This document shows positions 54,260 through 63,763 of a stretch of 64,000 nt of DNA, piece by piece. The translations under genes were made by a program, and so were the position numbers. This stretch comes from Buttiauxella agrestis ATCC 33320 (GTDB lineage Bacteria > Pseudomonadota > Gammaproteobacteria > Enterobacterales > Enterobacteriaceae): NCBI RefSeq assembly GCF_000735355.1, contig NZ_JMPI01000013.1, positions 1-64,000 on the forward strand. The letters run 5' to 3'. Numbering within the stretch: the stretch's first letter is position 1; each line of letters starts with the position of its first letter. The notes under the pieces are model-generated. The model had not been told where the DNA came from, ran no database searches, and saw only the letters and a program-made list of their open reading frames with translations.

Positions 54260-55141
54260 ATGGAGCCTCAAGCGCTACGCCTTAAACCTGGAAAAATCCT
54301 CGACACATTAGGGGCGATGCAAAATAGCCTGACGCGCGTTTCCCAGCGTATCGCGCAGTTCATTCTGACTTCTCCGCAGCAGGTCACTCAGCTTTCTATC
54401 GCCGAGCTTTCGCGTGAAACGCAGGCGGGCGAGGCCACCGTCATCCGCTTTTGCCGCACCCTGGGTTATAAGGGGTTCCAGGATTTTAAAATGGACCTGG
54501 CCATTGAACTTGCCACGACGGAACCGGACAACAACAGCCCGTTGCTGGATGGCGAAATCAGTGAGTCTGATGATGCGCATACCATCGGTTTAAAACTGCA
54601 AAGCACGATAAACAATGTGTTATCTGAAACCCTTAACCTGCTGGATATGAACCAGGTTATTCAGGTCGTTAACGCGCTACGTACCAGCAACTCGGTATAT
54701 ATCTTCGGCGTCGGTTCTTCGGGGATCACCGCAGAAGACATGAAACATAAGCTGATGCGCATTGGATTACGGGTCGATGCCGTCACTAATAACCACTTCA
54801 TGTATATGCAGGCCACATTATTAAAAGCCGGTGATGTCGCGATTGCGATAAGCCACACCGGGACTTCTCCAGAAACTGTCCACGCGCTCAAACTCGCCAG
54901 AGAGGCGGGAGCCACCACGGTCGCGCTGACCCATAATCTTGGCTCTCCATTAATTGATGTCGCAGACTTTAGTCTGATTAACGGCAACCGCCAGGGAATG
55001 CTGCAAGGTGACTCGATTGGCACCAAAACGGCGCAGCTCTTTGTGCTCGATTTACTCTATACCTTGTTGGTTCAGGCCGCCCCGGAGCAGGCTCGCGAAA
55101 GCAAATTGCGCACTATGGACGCACTGAATATCGCAAAATAA
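54260..55141 (+). CDS. RpiR-family transcriptional regulator of the sialic acid locus
   Basis: A 293-residue regulator. The N-terminal RpiR helix-turn-helix domain covers about 15-90, with SQRIAQFILTSPQQVTQLSIAE, ETQAGEATVIRFCRTLGYKG and FQDFKMDLAIE, the typical wing. The C-terminal SIS sugar-phosphate-binding domain covers about 130-275, with VYIFGVGSSGITAEDMKHK near 152-170 and AISHTGTSPET near 200-210. RpiR-type regulators control sialic acid genes in Haemophilus and Vibrio, where amino-sugar phosphates are effectors; E. coli uses GntR-type NanR. I chose ATG at 54260 because GCAGGAAATTT precedes it; an open frame runs from 54191. The likely operators lie before nanE and before the lyase gene. 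Confidence 0.9.
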   Translation: MEPQALRLKPGKILDTLGAMQNSLTRVSQRIAQFILTSPQQVTQLSIAELSRETQAGEATVIRFCRTLGYKGFQDFKMDLAIELATTEPDNNSPLLDGEISESDDAHTIGLKLQSTINNVLSETLNLLDMNQVIQVVNALRTSNSVYIFGVGSSGITAEDMKHKLMRIGLRVDAVTNNHFMYMQATLLKAGDVAIAISHTGTSPETVHALKLAREAGATTVALTHNLGSPLIDVADFSLINGNRQGMLQGDSIGTKTAQLFVLDLLYTLLVQAAPEQARESKLRTMDALNIAK

Positions 55142-55233
55142 TGCCGTATTAGCGGCATTGATCACAGTTCAACGTATTTAGCCTTTCCCGGCCGTGGTGA
55201 TGGTTGCATCACTCCATTTGTCGCCTTAATATA

Positions 55234-55275
55234 GAGTTAAACTTCATTATCAAAAATCATTAGAAGTAAAACTCC
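55234..55275 (+). promoter_or_regulatory. Probable RpiR-family operator upstream of the lyase gene
   Basis: GAGTTAAACTTC (55234-55245) and the inverted GAAGTAAAACTCC (55263-55275) form a near-perfect inverted repeat with 17 bases between the arms. The left arm is identical to the element before nanE. It ends 12 bases before the lyase ATG. Confidence 0.7.
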
Positions 55276-55287
55276 AGAGAGGCTTGC

Positions 55288-56181
55288 ATGGAAAAGTTAA
55301 CGGGCTTAATCGCCGCGCCACATACCCCATTTACCGCTGATGGAAGTGTCAATTATCCGGTTATTGACCAGATTGCCGCACATCTGATTCAGCAGGGGGT
55401 GAAAGGGGCTTATGTCTGCGGGACCACCGGCGAAGGCATCCATTGCTCGGTTGAGGAACGTAAAAAAATTGCCGAACGTTGGGTGAGTGCCAGCGACGGC
55501 AAACTGAGTATCACCCTGCACACTGGCGCACTGAGTATCGCCGATTCCCTCGAACTGAGCCGCCACGCTGAAACTCTGGATATCTTTGCCACTTCGGTGA
55601 TTGGCCCATGCTTCTTCAAACCCGGCAACATTGACGACCTGGTGGAATACTGTCGCATCAACGCCGCTGCCGCACCGTCTAAAGGCTTTTACTATTATCA
55701 TTCCGGTATGTCGGGTGTGAATCTCGATATGGAGCAATTCTTGCTCGTGGCCGCAGACCGCATTCCCAACCTGACCGGAATGAAATTCAACTCCAGCGAC
55801 ATGTACGAATATCAGCGCTGCGTACGCGTGAACAACGGTCAGTTTGATATCCCATTTGGTGTCGATGAGTTTTTACCCGCGGGCCTGGCGTGTGGAGCCG
55901 TGGGCGCGGTGGGCAGCACCTACAACTACGCAGCGCCGTTATATCACCGCCTGATCGATAGCTTTAATCGCGGCGATCAACAAGACGTGGCGGCGTGCAT
56001 GGATAAAGTCATCGCCATCATTCGTGTGCTGGTTCAGTACGGTGGCGTGGCTGCGGGTAAAGTGGCGATGAAACTTCATGGTATTGATGTTGGCGATCCG
56101 CGTCGTCCGCTTCGCCCGATGACTGAGCAACAAAAACAAGACGCATTGCAGGCATTCCGCAAAGCTGACTTCCTGATGTAA
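55288..56181 (+). CDS. nanA: N-acetylneuraminate lyase (eukaryote/Bacteroides-like clade)
   Basis: A 297-residue class I aldolase of the DHDPS/NAL family that cleaves N-acetylneuraminate to ManNAc and pyruvate. The carboxylate-binding motif GTTGE is at 45-49, the catalytic Tyr in FYYYHSG at 135-137, and the Schiff-base Lys166 in GMKFNSSD. The segment GAVGAVGSTYNY (203-214) resembles vertebrate NPL rather than E. coli NanA, and the usual YYxIP is replaced by YYHSG. DHDPS is a less likely reading, given the neighbours. It has its own operator and ends in a terminator. ATG follows the Shine-Dalgarno CAGAGAGGC. Confidence 0.93.
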   Translation: MEKLTGLIAAPHTPFTADGSVNYPVIDQIAAHLIQQGVKGAYVCGTTGEGIHCSVEERKKIAERWVSASDGKLSITLHTGALSIADSLELSRHAETLDIFATSVIGPCFFKPGNIDDLVEYCRINAAAAPSKGFYYYHSGMSGVNLDMEQFLLVAADRIPNLTGMKFNSSDMYEYQRCVRVNNGQFDIPFGVDEFLPAGLACGAVGAVGSTYNYAAPLYHRLIDSFNRGDQQDVAACMDKVIAIIRVLVQYGGVAAGKVAMKLHGIDVGDPRRPLRPMTEQQKQDALQAFRKADFLM

Positions 56182-56187
56182 TGGATA

Positions 56188-56219
56188 GAAGGCTCTATAT
56201 CCATAGAGCCTTCCGTTTT
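56188..56219. terminator. Terminator between nanA and the autotransporter gene
   Basis: An 11-bp perfect stem GAAGGCTCTAT / ATAGAGCCTTC with loop ATCC, followed by CGTTTTG. It lies between converging genes. Confidence 0.8.
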
Positions 56220-56221
56220 GG

Positions 56222-59200
56222 TCAGAACTTAATTTTTATCCCCGCAATCCCGCCGTAATTCACGCTACTACCTTCAAACGACTTCTCAACGTTCAACGAT
56301 CCGGTAAGTGACACTGACTGATTTAGTTGATGGTCCACGCCTGCATTCAACTGCCCCCATGTGCCGCCACTATTGGTAGTGAAGGGAATGTAACCGTCCT
56401 GCGAAGAAAACTCGGTTTTAGACTCGCCTTTAAATTCATGCAAAATGCCGGGGCGAATCCAGGCAGTGGTGCGGGTTTTATCCGCCTTGTTGTTTTGCGA
56501 ATCCTCGTGATTCCAGGTTTGGTGAAGGCGCACGCTGACCCGTCCGGTGAGTGAGTCGGCCCGATCAAACTTCACTCCCGACGCCCGGTCGCGGGTGTTA
56601 TCCAGTTTCACCGTCGAGTAAATCAGCTGCGCCTGCGGCTCAATAAAACGCTGAACGTCTTCGTCAGGCTGCCACGGATAACCCGTCTCAGCAGAGGCGC
56701 TTAACCCGTAACCTTTGGTTTTCATCGGGCTAAGATCGGTCGGGCTGGACTCCACATAGAAGCGGTTGTACTGAGCGACCACATCGAGATAACTTCCCGC
56801 AGGTGTAAAGTGCGTCCAGTAGCCGCCAACGCCCCATGATTTCAGGGTATTGCGCCCGGCATTCTCGCCGTCGGTATGTGTGACCTTACTGTTTATTTTG
56901 CCGATGTTTCCCAGCACCCCGGCAAAATTTGAACTGCCGTCATCTTTGCTTTCGCGATACAAATCAATGCCAAGCTGAATGGCATTGAGCGAAAAGCGTG
57001 ACTGTGGCCCGTCAAAATCAGACTTGCCCTGTTTGTAGATAAACCTTCCCCAGCTCATATGCGGCGATTCAGTCGCCTGCGTGATTTTTTCCGGGCTGGC
57101 GAACTGCTCCCCGGTGCGTTCGTGCAGGCTATCAACCAGCATCCGGCCATAGAGCAGCGCGAGCTGAGGAATGTCCTGATACAGCGAAGTCTCCGCCCGG
57201 TAATTCGGTATAGCAGCCGGTGGTTCGGCAGGTGCGGACGGTTTTACATTATCCACCGGAGGCTTTTCAACGGGCTTCTCACCAGGCGTTGGGTCGGGAT
57301 CGGGTTTTGCGGGTGGTGGCGCAGGGGGAGCCAGGTCTTCAACGACTCTTTCCGGCTGTTTGTTCGAACGCAGATACCAGGCTTCTTCATTGCTGTCATC
57401 GACGCTGGAACGGTACAACGAGTATTCATACGGCCCGGCCTTCACTTTGTTGAGCAGGCTGAATGCTTGCGGGTCGGTGGTCGCCCCGCTAATCGCATCG
57501 ACCACTTTAATCCCGTTGCCGCGCGTCAGTGCGCCGCTGCCATCGGTGTTGGTGATTTTAAGGTTGGTTGCGCCATCGGCATGACCGCCATTAATCACCA
57601 GTTGGTCGGAGGGGGAATTGTCATCATGCAGATGGGTATTTAGCGCAATCGTCCCGTTATCGCCGTGATAGTTATTCACCGTCAGCGTTTTGTACTGGTG
57701 GTTTTCGGGGGTACTGAAATTGATCAGGCTTTGATTATTGTTGAGCGTACTGAGCACTGAATTGCCGGTTAAAAACCACAAACTGGTGTTGTTTAACGCC
57801 ACTTCGGAATACGCATTGGCTGCTGTTAGCGCCGCCCCGGTTGCAATGCTCCCGGACAGGTTGATGTGGGCTTTGCCAGGCAAATTACCGACGCCGTTGT
57901 TTGCCTGCAACCACTGGCTTTCGCCCGTCACCCGGCTGTTCTTTAACTCGATATCGGCATAACCCGTGGTTTGGATACCGTGGCCATGCTCGCTTGTCAG
58001 CGTCGCGTTGGTTAAATTTGCCAGCCCGCGCCAGGCCTGAGAACCCTGAACAGCCAGCGCCGCCGCACCATCGCCGTGCGTTGTAGCCACCACATTATCC
58101 GCCAGAACCTGCCCGCCATTGCTCGCCAGAATGCCGTGTGACAACTCACCATCGGTGGAAACAACGGTGTTTTTAGCCGTCAGCTCGGCTCCGGCTTCAG
58201 CCCACAGGCCGCGTGAATTATCGCCATGAGTCGCCAACGCCACGTTATTAAGCGCCATCTGCGCGGTTTCAGATTTATATTTTCGGCCAACAAACGCACC
58301 GGTCGCATTATCTCCCAGTGTCTCAACAGAAACATTCGTCGCTGAAAGATTCACATCGCCCGGTTTTGCCGCGCCAATGCCGGCATATAAACCTACTGAG
58401 TTATCACCCAACGTTTTCACCGACAAATTCTTCAGAATGAGACTGCCACCGTCATCGGCGGTAGCACCGTAGGCCTGAGAACCTTTCGTCACCAGTGTGG
58501 TTCCATCCACTGTCAGCATCGCGCCTGCACTGCGAGAGGCGACTGCGTGTGGAAAAGTGAGATTGGACGAAACTGGTGAGCCATTCCCGGTGGTGGTGAC
58601 ACTTCCTCCCGTTACGCTCACGGTGGCGCCGATGTTCGCAACAATCCCCATCGCATTATCGTTGCCGGAAGTATTGATATGGCTGTTGGTAATGACCGCC
58701 GTGCTGTTGGCAACACCAATCCCGGTGCCGTAATTGCCGGAAGTGGTAATTCTGGAGGTGTTCACTTCAAGCTGGCTGTTGTTGATGGCACTGATACCGC
58801 TGGCAGGGTTTTCCGTAGTAATAATTTCGCTGTCTTTCAGAATTAGCGAAGAACCGGCACCCTGAAGCAGGATCCCCGGCGACCATGGCCCGCTTATGCC
58901 GGGGGCTGCGGTAGTAGTCATTTTGCTGCTGATAATCTCAGCGCTGGCACCGTCATTGATATTCACACTTGAGCTGCGTGCGCCACGCGTTTCAATTGTT
59001 GTATTGCCGATTTGCGCGTGGGAGTCAGCGCCTTCCACGGAGACGCCGTGGCTTTGGCTCCCGGTGGTGGTCATGGTGGAATGGCTTACGGAAACAGACG
59101 CTCCTGAAATTGCTCGAGCGGCTGAACTTGAGTGCGCTGCGTTCCCCGCGCCGCTGACGAAGACCGTGCTGTTAGCGAGGGAAATTGCGCTGTTATTGCC

Positions 59201-60106
59201 TTCGGCGCGGCTTCCTCCCTGATTCGTACCGGTCACGGACATCGTTAGCCCCGTTCCGGTTATGCTCGCCCCAGACAAGGCATGAAGTGCGGCGGTTGTG
59301 GTGCTGCTGGTGGCTGCGCCAGAGCTTGTTATCTGGCTGTTTTTTAGGGAGATCTCACCTTTATTTTCTGCTCTGATAGCACTGGCGCCAATGGCTGACG
59401 TGGTAAGTTGCAAGCCCTCGCCGTGAATAGACGAGTTGTCGTCGCTTGCCAGTAGGACATGACTGTAGTTACCCGAGGTTTCAACAGACGTCTCTTTCAA
59501 ATCGACTTTGCCGCCTTGTTTCGCGGAAATACCTACGCTGCTGGAAGAAGATGTCTTTACGCTTGAGCGATTAAGCGCTGCCAGGGAATAGTCGCCCGTT
59601 ACAACAATCCCACGGTTGTTGATTCCCTTCGTACCGCCGCCTATCGTGACGCGACTGTTTTCGAGACTCAGCTTTCCATTCTCAACGAGCACGCCAGTCA
59701 TATCACTGGCAGTGACAATGGCGCTCGCCGCCGTCAGTGGTTCGAGAGTGATCATGGAATCAACAAGATCCACTCTGCTATTGCCTAAGATAAATACCCC
59801 GGTCTGGCCTTTTGCCCCTGCGGCAGCCGTCGCATTATTTTTTATCACCCCACGGGTTAGGGTAACGGTTTCACTATCTGCGATTTTTATTCCCGACGTA
59901 TTGGCGGCACTCATTTTTATTGTTTCATCAAAGTACGAACCACGAACGGAAATCCCTACGGAACCTACGCTCGTTACCAGTCTTTCCGTACTCGCATCGG
60001 CACAACCAAAACTCAGAACGCCTGCCACTATTCCAGCGGATGTTTTCAGTATTATTTTATGATGGTTATAATGAATATGGGGATGGGGTATTTTAATGAT
60101 TTTCAT
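56222..60106 (-). CDS. Autotransporter adhesin (type Va secretion, pertactin/AidA-like)
   Basis: A 1294-residue secreted surface protein. The N-terminus is an unusual His-rich basic region (five His in residues 8-16) before a hydrophobic core IILKTSAGIVAGVLSFGCA, with likely cleavage after ADA near residue 38. The passenger (about 40-910) is rich in Ser, Thr, Gly and Asn with repeated short units such as ITTSGNYGTGI and TTGNGS, as in a right-handed beta-helix. A Pro-rich linker (about 918-965, PAPPPAKPDPDPTPGEKP) is followed by a beta-barrel translocator (about 1015-1294) that ends in Phe (GIKIKF), the signal read by the BAM complex. Probable role is adhesion or aggregation; the receptor is unknown. 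A LysR-type regulator gene lies upstream on the same strand. Confidence 0.92.
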   Translation of the reverse strand: MKIIKIPHPHIHYNHHKIILKTSAGIVAGVLSFGCADASTERLVTSVGSVGISVRGSYFDETIKMSAANTSGIKIADSETVTLTRGVIKNNATAAAGAKGQTGVFILGNSRVDLVDSMITLEPLTAASAIVTASDMTGVLVENGKLSLENSRVTIGGGTKGINNRGIVVTGDYSLAALNRSSVKTSSSSSVGISAKQGGKVDLKETSVETSGNYSHVLLASDDNSSIHGEGLQLTTSAIGASAIRAENKGEISLKNSQITSSGAATSSTTTAALHALSGASITGTGLTMSVTGTNQGGSRAEGNNSAISLANSTVFVSGAGNAAHSSSAARAISGASVSVSHSTMTTTGSQSHGVSVEGADSHAQIGNTTIETRGARSSSVNINDGASAEIISSKMTTTAAPGISGPWSPGILLQGAGSSLILKDSEIITTENPASGISAINNSQLEVNTSRITTSGNYGTGIGVANSTAVITNSHINTSGNDNAMGIVANIGATVSVTGGSVTTTGNGSPVSSNLTFPHAVASRSAGAMLTVDGTTLVTKGSQAYGATADDGGSLILKNLSVKTLGDNSVGLYAGIGAAKPGDVNLSATNVSVETLGDNATGAFVGRKYKSETAQMALNNVALATHGDNSRGLWAEAGAELTAKNTVVSTDGELSHGILASNGGQVLADNVVATTHGDGAAALAVQGSQAWRGLANLTNATLTSEHGHGIQTTGYADIELKNSRVTGESQWLQANNGVGNLPGKAHINLSGSIATGAALTAANAYSEVALNNTSLWFLTGNSVLSTLNNNQSLINFSTPENHQYKTLTVNNYHGDNGTIALNTHLHDDNSPSDQLVINGGHADGATNLKITNTDGSGALTRGNGIKVVDAISGATTDPQAFSLLNKVKAGPYEYSLYRSSVDDSNEEAWYLRSNKQPERVVEDLAPPAPPPAKPDPDPTPGEKPVEKPPVDNVKPSAPAEPPAAIPNYRAETSLYQDIPQLALLYGRMLVDSLHERTGEQFASPEKITQATESPHMSWGRFIYKQGKSDFDGPQSRFSLNAIQLGIDLYRESKDDGSSNFAGVLGNIGKINSKVTHTDGENAGRNTLKSWGVGGYWTHFTPAGSYLDVVAQYNRFYVESSPTDLSPMKTKGYGLSASAETGYPWQPDEDVQRFIEPQAQLIYSTVKLDNTRDRASGVKFDRADSLTGRVSVRLHQTWNHEDSQNNKADKTRTTAWIRPGILHEFKGESKTEFSSQDGYIPFTTNSGGTWGQLNAGVDHQLNQSVSLTGSLNVEKSFEGSSVNYGGIAGIKIKF

Positions 60107-60312
60107 AACTTGCCTCAGATTGTGAATATTATCGCAGAGGCAGTTAATTCGTCAGGGAGTGGTGGTAAAATAAATAACTGAGTGACGGAGCAGGAATATA
60201 AATACAGTGTAATATTATTTAACTGCCTTGTGCGTTCGATAAGCATACAGGCGAAATTTGAGCAGCCTATTACTCAACGTTAAATGCGGATTTAGTTTTA
60301 TTGTACGTGTGT
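60107..60312. other. AT-rich region upstream of the autotransporter gene
   Basis: About 200 bases, rich in A and T, between the lysR stop and the autotransporter start, both on the minus strand. It should contain the autotransporter promoter and, if LysR acts here, its site. No clean T-N11-A palindrome was singled out by eye. Confidence 0.35.
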
Positions 60313-61233
60313 TTAGTTACCAAGAATGCTGTTGAGAAATAACATGAAACTGGATTTTTGTTCCATCTCTTTTCGATAGGTCAGATACACGTTCACCTGC
60401 TGTACAGGAAATTGCAGGTCAAGCTTCCGCAACCCGAAAACTTGCTGGTAGCGATCAAACCCTTCCTCAGTGATAAAACCCACGCAGTCTGTTTCCGACA
60501 GCAGCGTCATCAGCATCATTAATGAATTCGTTTCAAAAGAGACATGCGTTTTGTTTAGCATTGCCATCAGTGATTGTTTTTTCTGATAAATCACCTGATC
60601 GGCCGTTAAATGGCTGACTAAATCGAGCGATTGTAACTCTTCGATACTGACTGAGGTTTTCTGGAAGGGATTATCTTTTCGGCATACCAGTATCGGGCGT
60701 AATTCACGGAGCAACACGCATTTTAATGTGGCACTGATAACAGGAGCTGCGGAGAAAACAATATCGGCTTTGCGTAAATTAAGTAATTCTAAAGCATCTG
60801 GAATGCCGAGATTCGTTTCTATATATTTGATTTTATAATTAAGATTCTCAGATTTAATTTTTAATATGGTGGACGATAAACTATGCACTGCGACTGAAAA
60901 TGGGGAATAGATAACCAACGTTTCCCGATTATTCGTCTGTTTACTTCGGCCCACCGAATCACTCATTATTTCAAGGGGGTGTTTAAGTTGTGTGTATAGG
61001 TCGTCAGCAAATACCGTCGGGGAAATAGTATTGCCGTGGCGAATAAATAAAGGATCTTCAAAATGCAGACGAAGTTTGCGTAGTGAATGACTTATAGATG
61101 GCGGGGTAACATCCAGAATCTCCGAGACTTCTGTAATGCTGCGCGTGGAATAGATTAAACAGAAGGTAGTCAGTAAATTGAGATTAAAACTGGCAAGTTT
61201 AAGAACTTTATCGGAAACCGTGGTTGTTTTCAT
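60313..61233 (-). CDS. LysR-family transcriptional regulator
   Basis: A 306-residue LysR-type regulator whose layout resembles LeuO/YbeF. The N-terminal winged helix-turn-helix holds FNLNLLTTFCLIYSTRSITE and VTPPSISHSLRKLRLHFEDP (about residues 13-60, with DPLFIRHGNTISPT closing the wing). An effector-binding domain follows from about 90 to 300. I chose ATG at 61233 because it starts the family-like N-terminus and has GAAGGG just ahead; an open frame to 61347 lacks a ribosome site. Being next to the autotransporter, it is a likely regulator of that gene, but a target cannot be proved here. Confidence 0.85.
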   Translation of the reverse strand: MKTTTVSDKVLKLASFNLNLLTTFCLIYSTRSITEVSEILDVTPPSISHSLRKLRLHFEDPLFIRHGNTISPTVFADDLYTQLKHPLEIMSDSVGRSKQTNNRETLVIYSPFSVAVHSLSSTILKIKSENLNYKIKYIETNLGIPDALELLNLRKADIVFSAAPVISATLKCVLLRELRPILVCRKDNPFQKTSVSIEELQSLDLVSHLTADQVIYQKKQSLMAMLNKTHVSFETNSLMMLMTLLSETDCVGFITEEGFDRYQQVFGLRKLDLQFPVQQVNVYLTYRKEMEQKSSFMLFLNSILGN

Positions 61234-61356
61234 ACCCTTCACACCGCGCGCACTGAATAAAGAGTAGCTTAGCAGCGTTTGTGAAATAGGGGGAAGCCGG
61301 GAATCAGAAGAACCGGGCGGGGAAGCATCGCCAACCCGCCGGATCATGATTCTGAA

Positions 61357-61674
61357 TTACTTAATGGCGTCTTCCAGAATATGGATATGAACATCCAGCA
61401 CATCGTCTTTTACAGCTACGCTGTGGTTCTTCATATGACTGGTTTGCAGGTGCGCTTCCAGGTGAGCAACGGTTTCCCATTTTTCCAGCATAAACACGGA
61501 ATCGGGTGCGGTAGTCTGGAACGCAACCTGAGCGTTATGGTCGATGAGAGGCGCATAACCAAAGCAGCCTTCTTCTTCGAGCACGGTTGGAATAATTTTT
61601 GCGAATGCATCCAAAACCGCCTGGCGATGGTGAACGCCCGGGCGAGTACGAATTTCAGCTATAACAGTAATCAT
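61357..61674 (-). CDS. ygiN: Quinol monooxygenase YgiN
   Basis: A 105-residue ABM-domain (antibiotic biosynthesis monooxygenase fold) protein. E. coli YgiN oxidises menadiol and forms a quinone redox cycle with MdaB. It shows ITVIAEIRTRPGVHHRQAVL, EEGCFGYAPL and WETVAHLEAHLQTSHMK, closely like E. coli. I chose ATG at 61674 with GGAG six bases ahead; the TTG two codons upstream (61680) would sit on the Shine-Dalgarno. It lies 30 bases after mdaB. Confidence 0.96.
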   Translation of the reverse strand: MITVIAEIRTRPGVHHRQAVLDAFAKIIPTVLEEEGCFGYAPLIDHNAQVAFQTTAPDSVFMLEKWETVAHLEAHLQTSHMKNHSVAVKDDVLDVHIHILEDAIK

Positions 61675-61704
61675 GTTCAACTCCTTGTTGTCGACATAAG
61701 ACAG

Positions 61705-62286
61705 TTAAGCAAAAACTCGGCCCAGATGCTCGCGGTATTCTGCGATAAAACGCGGAACATCAGGTACTTTCATTACGTCATTGGCGATAAAGGTCGGCAA
61801 ACCTTCCATACCCAGGAATTGGTTAGCTTTGTGGAATGACAGATAAACACCATCAACGCCGACGCCATGGAAGAACTGCTCTTTGTCTTCAAAGGCTTGC
61901 AGCGGAGCATTCCAGGTCAGGGAAAGCATATAGGTTTTGCCCTGAATCAGACCGCCAGAACCGTATTTTTTCTCAGCGTCGGAACGGGTACGCCCATCGC
62001 TGGCATACAGTGAACCGTGGCCTTCGGTGAACACGTCATCAATGTATTTTTTCATGGTCCACGGCGCGCCCATCCACCAACCTGGCATCTGGTAAATCAC
62101 GGTGTCGGCCCACAGATATTTTGCCACTTCTTCTTTTACGTCGTACTCGCTGTCGGTACGAGTGACCTGAACATCATGCCCGAGGTCGCGCAAAAAGCTT
62201 TCCGCGACGTCGGTCAGGGTGTCGTTAAGTTGGCCGTTAGAGTGGGCGAATTTTTTCGCGCCGTTGATAATCAGAATGTTGCTCAT
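61705..62286 (-). CDS. mdaB: NAD(P)H:quinone oxidoreductase MdaB
   Basis: A 193-residue FAD-dependent quinone reductase with a flavodoxin-like fold that reduces quinones by two electrons, protecting against redox cycling. It shows NILIINGAKKFAHSNGQLND at the start, MPGWWMGAPWTMKKYIDDVF near residues 71-90 and LSLTWNAPLQAF. Same length as E. coli. I chose ATG at 62286, which gives MSNILIINGAKK; the open frame runs on to 62340. It pairs with ygiN, and qseBC lies just upstream on the same strand, as in E. coli. Confidence 0.97.
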   Translation of the reverse strand: MSNILIINGAKKFAHSNGQLNDTLTDVAESFLRDLGHDVQVTRTDSEYDVKEEVAKYLWADTVIYQMPGWWMGAPWTMKKYIDDVFTEGHGSLYASDGRTRSDAEKKYGSGGLIQGKTYMLSLTWNAPLQAFEDKEQFFHGVGVDGVYLSFHKANQFLGMEGLPTFIANDVMKVPDVPRFIAEYREHLGRVFA

Positions 62287-62407
62287 AGTTAGTCCTCGAA
62301 TAATTGCGTCTGGCGCGAAGTCTACCGTGATCGCTATCACGGTTAAATGCTAAAAACGGGCAAAGACTTTTGCTTAAAACGCAATAATCCGAGTCTCTCA
62401 GGCATTT

Positions 62408-63763
62408 TTACCAGCGAATCCGAACTTCGAATCCACCATGGGAGGCATTCAGAAACAGCGCCTGCATACCGTGCAAAGCCGCTATACGGCGGACGATGGA
62501 TAAACCCAAGCCGCTGCCAGTTTTCTCCTGCCCTGGCGGGCGGAAGAATCGCTCCCCAAGTGAGTTTAAAAACTCCGGGCTGACGCCGGGACCGTTATCA
62601 GTAATGATAATCTCGTGGCTTTGCAAAACGACCGTGACGACGCTACCACGCGGGCTGTAACGCACGGCGTTATCCAGCACATTTCTGACCATCAAACTGA
62701 GCAGCAGCGGTTGCCCCTGGCGTTTCACACTGGCGTCCTTGATATCAAGACGGAGATCAACGCCCTCGCGTGATGCCTCGTGATACGCATCCATCACCGC
62801 ATTTTGTAGTAATGGCTGAAAAGCTACTTCCTGGATGTCATCCAGCCCGGCTAACGAATCCAGGCGCGATAATGTTAGCAATTGATCGACAAGGCGTGTG
62901 GCGCGGTCAATTCCATCACTCAGATTATTCAATGCGTGGTCGCGTATCGGTGCGTCATCTTGCGCAAGTTGGGCGACTTCGGCCTGCACTTTCAGCGCTG
63001 CCAAAGGGCTGCGCAGTTCATGGGCGGCATCCGAGGTAAAACGCCGCTCGCGCTGCATAAACTCGCCGGTACGGGTAAATAGCTGGTTAAGGGCAACCAC
63101 CATCGGACGGACTTCTTGCGGCAGCGTTGCGGTGGGCAGTTCGCTTGCGTCGTCGGGTTTACGGCTGCGTAACTGGCGCGCCAGCTTGTGCAGAGGGGAA
63201 AGGGCGCGGCTCACCAGCCAGACCAACAACAGCAGAATTATCGGGGAGGCAATAAGCCACGGTGTGAGCTGGGACAAAACGATATCTCGCGCCAGGTCTT
63301 CGCGGTATTCCCACTCCTGGCCGACCACGATGCGGTATTTGCCGTCGGGTGTCGTGACCCAGACCATGCGCCACATGTCATCGTCACCCGCAAGTTTGCC
63401 GTCAGTAAATCCGTCACGCTGGTATCTATAAGTGAGATTACGACCATTATCGCCATCATTGAGCAGCAGTTTCCCGTCAGCGCTATAAATGGCGAACGCC
63501 AGCGTGTCATCATCTTGCTTACCACGATGGTGCGAAATCATGCTTTTGGTGCGCGGGAGTTGCGGTTCACCCCGTACTGAGTTGAGATCCAGAACGCTCA
63601 GACGTTTAGCGAACAGCACCTGCTGTGTATCAAACAGCTTATTGAGGTTTTTAGTGGTTTGCTGCCAGGCGGCAATACTCGCGCTAATCCATGCAATCAG
63701 CGTCAGCAAAATAAATCCGGCAATTAATCTTGCCCGTAAACTTTGAGTCAGGGCTTTTATCAT
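62408..63763 (-). CDS. qseC: Two-component sensor histidine kinase QseC
   Basis: A 451-residue inner-membrane sensor kinase. It has a TM segment near 14-34, a periplasmic sensor (about 36-165), a second TM near 167-187, and a HAMP-like region. The phosphoacceptor is His248 in [15 protein letters not shown], and the HATPase domain has [11 protein letters not shown] (N box), DNGPGV (G1) and [13 protein letters not shown] (G2). In E. coli QseC responds to autoinducer-3, adrenaline and noradrenaline and phosphorylates QseB. Its start overlaps the qseB stop by four bases (ATGA). It ends 121 bases before mdaB. Confidence 0.97.
   Translation of the reverse strand: MIKALTQSLRARLIAGFILLTLIAWISASIAAWQQTTKNLNKLFDTQQVLFAKRLSVLDLNSVRGEPQLPRTKSMISHHRGKQDDDTLAFAIYSADGKLLLNDGDNGRNLTYRYQRDGFTDGKLAGDDDMWRMVWVTTPDGKYRIVVGQEWEYREDLARDIVLSQLTPWLIASPIILLLLVWLVSRALSPLHKLARQLRSRKPDDASELPTATLPQEVRPMVVALNQLFTRTGEFMQRERRFTSDAAHELRSPLAALKVQAEVAQLAQDDAPIRDHALNNLSDGIDRATRLVDQLLTLSRLDSLAGLDDIQEVAFQPLLQNAVMDAYHEASREGVDLRLDIKDASVKRQGQPLLLSLMVRNVLDNAVRYSPRGSVVTVVLQSHEIIITDNGPGVSPEFLNSLGERFFRPPGQEKTGSGLGLSIVRRIAALHGMQALFLNASHGGFEVRIRW

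Noticed and set aside
55288-56181. Dihydrodipicolinate synthase as the identity of the aldolase
   Set aside because: Same superfamily, but the nan gene context and the NPL-like segments fit N-acetylneuraminate lyase better.
56222-60106. Repeated sequence in the autotransporter region as a possible CRISPR array
   Set aside because: The repeats are imperfect, in frame, and encode Ser/Thr/Gly-rich beta-helix units; there are no constant repeats with unique spacers and no cas genes.
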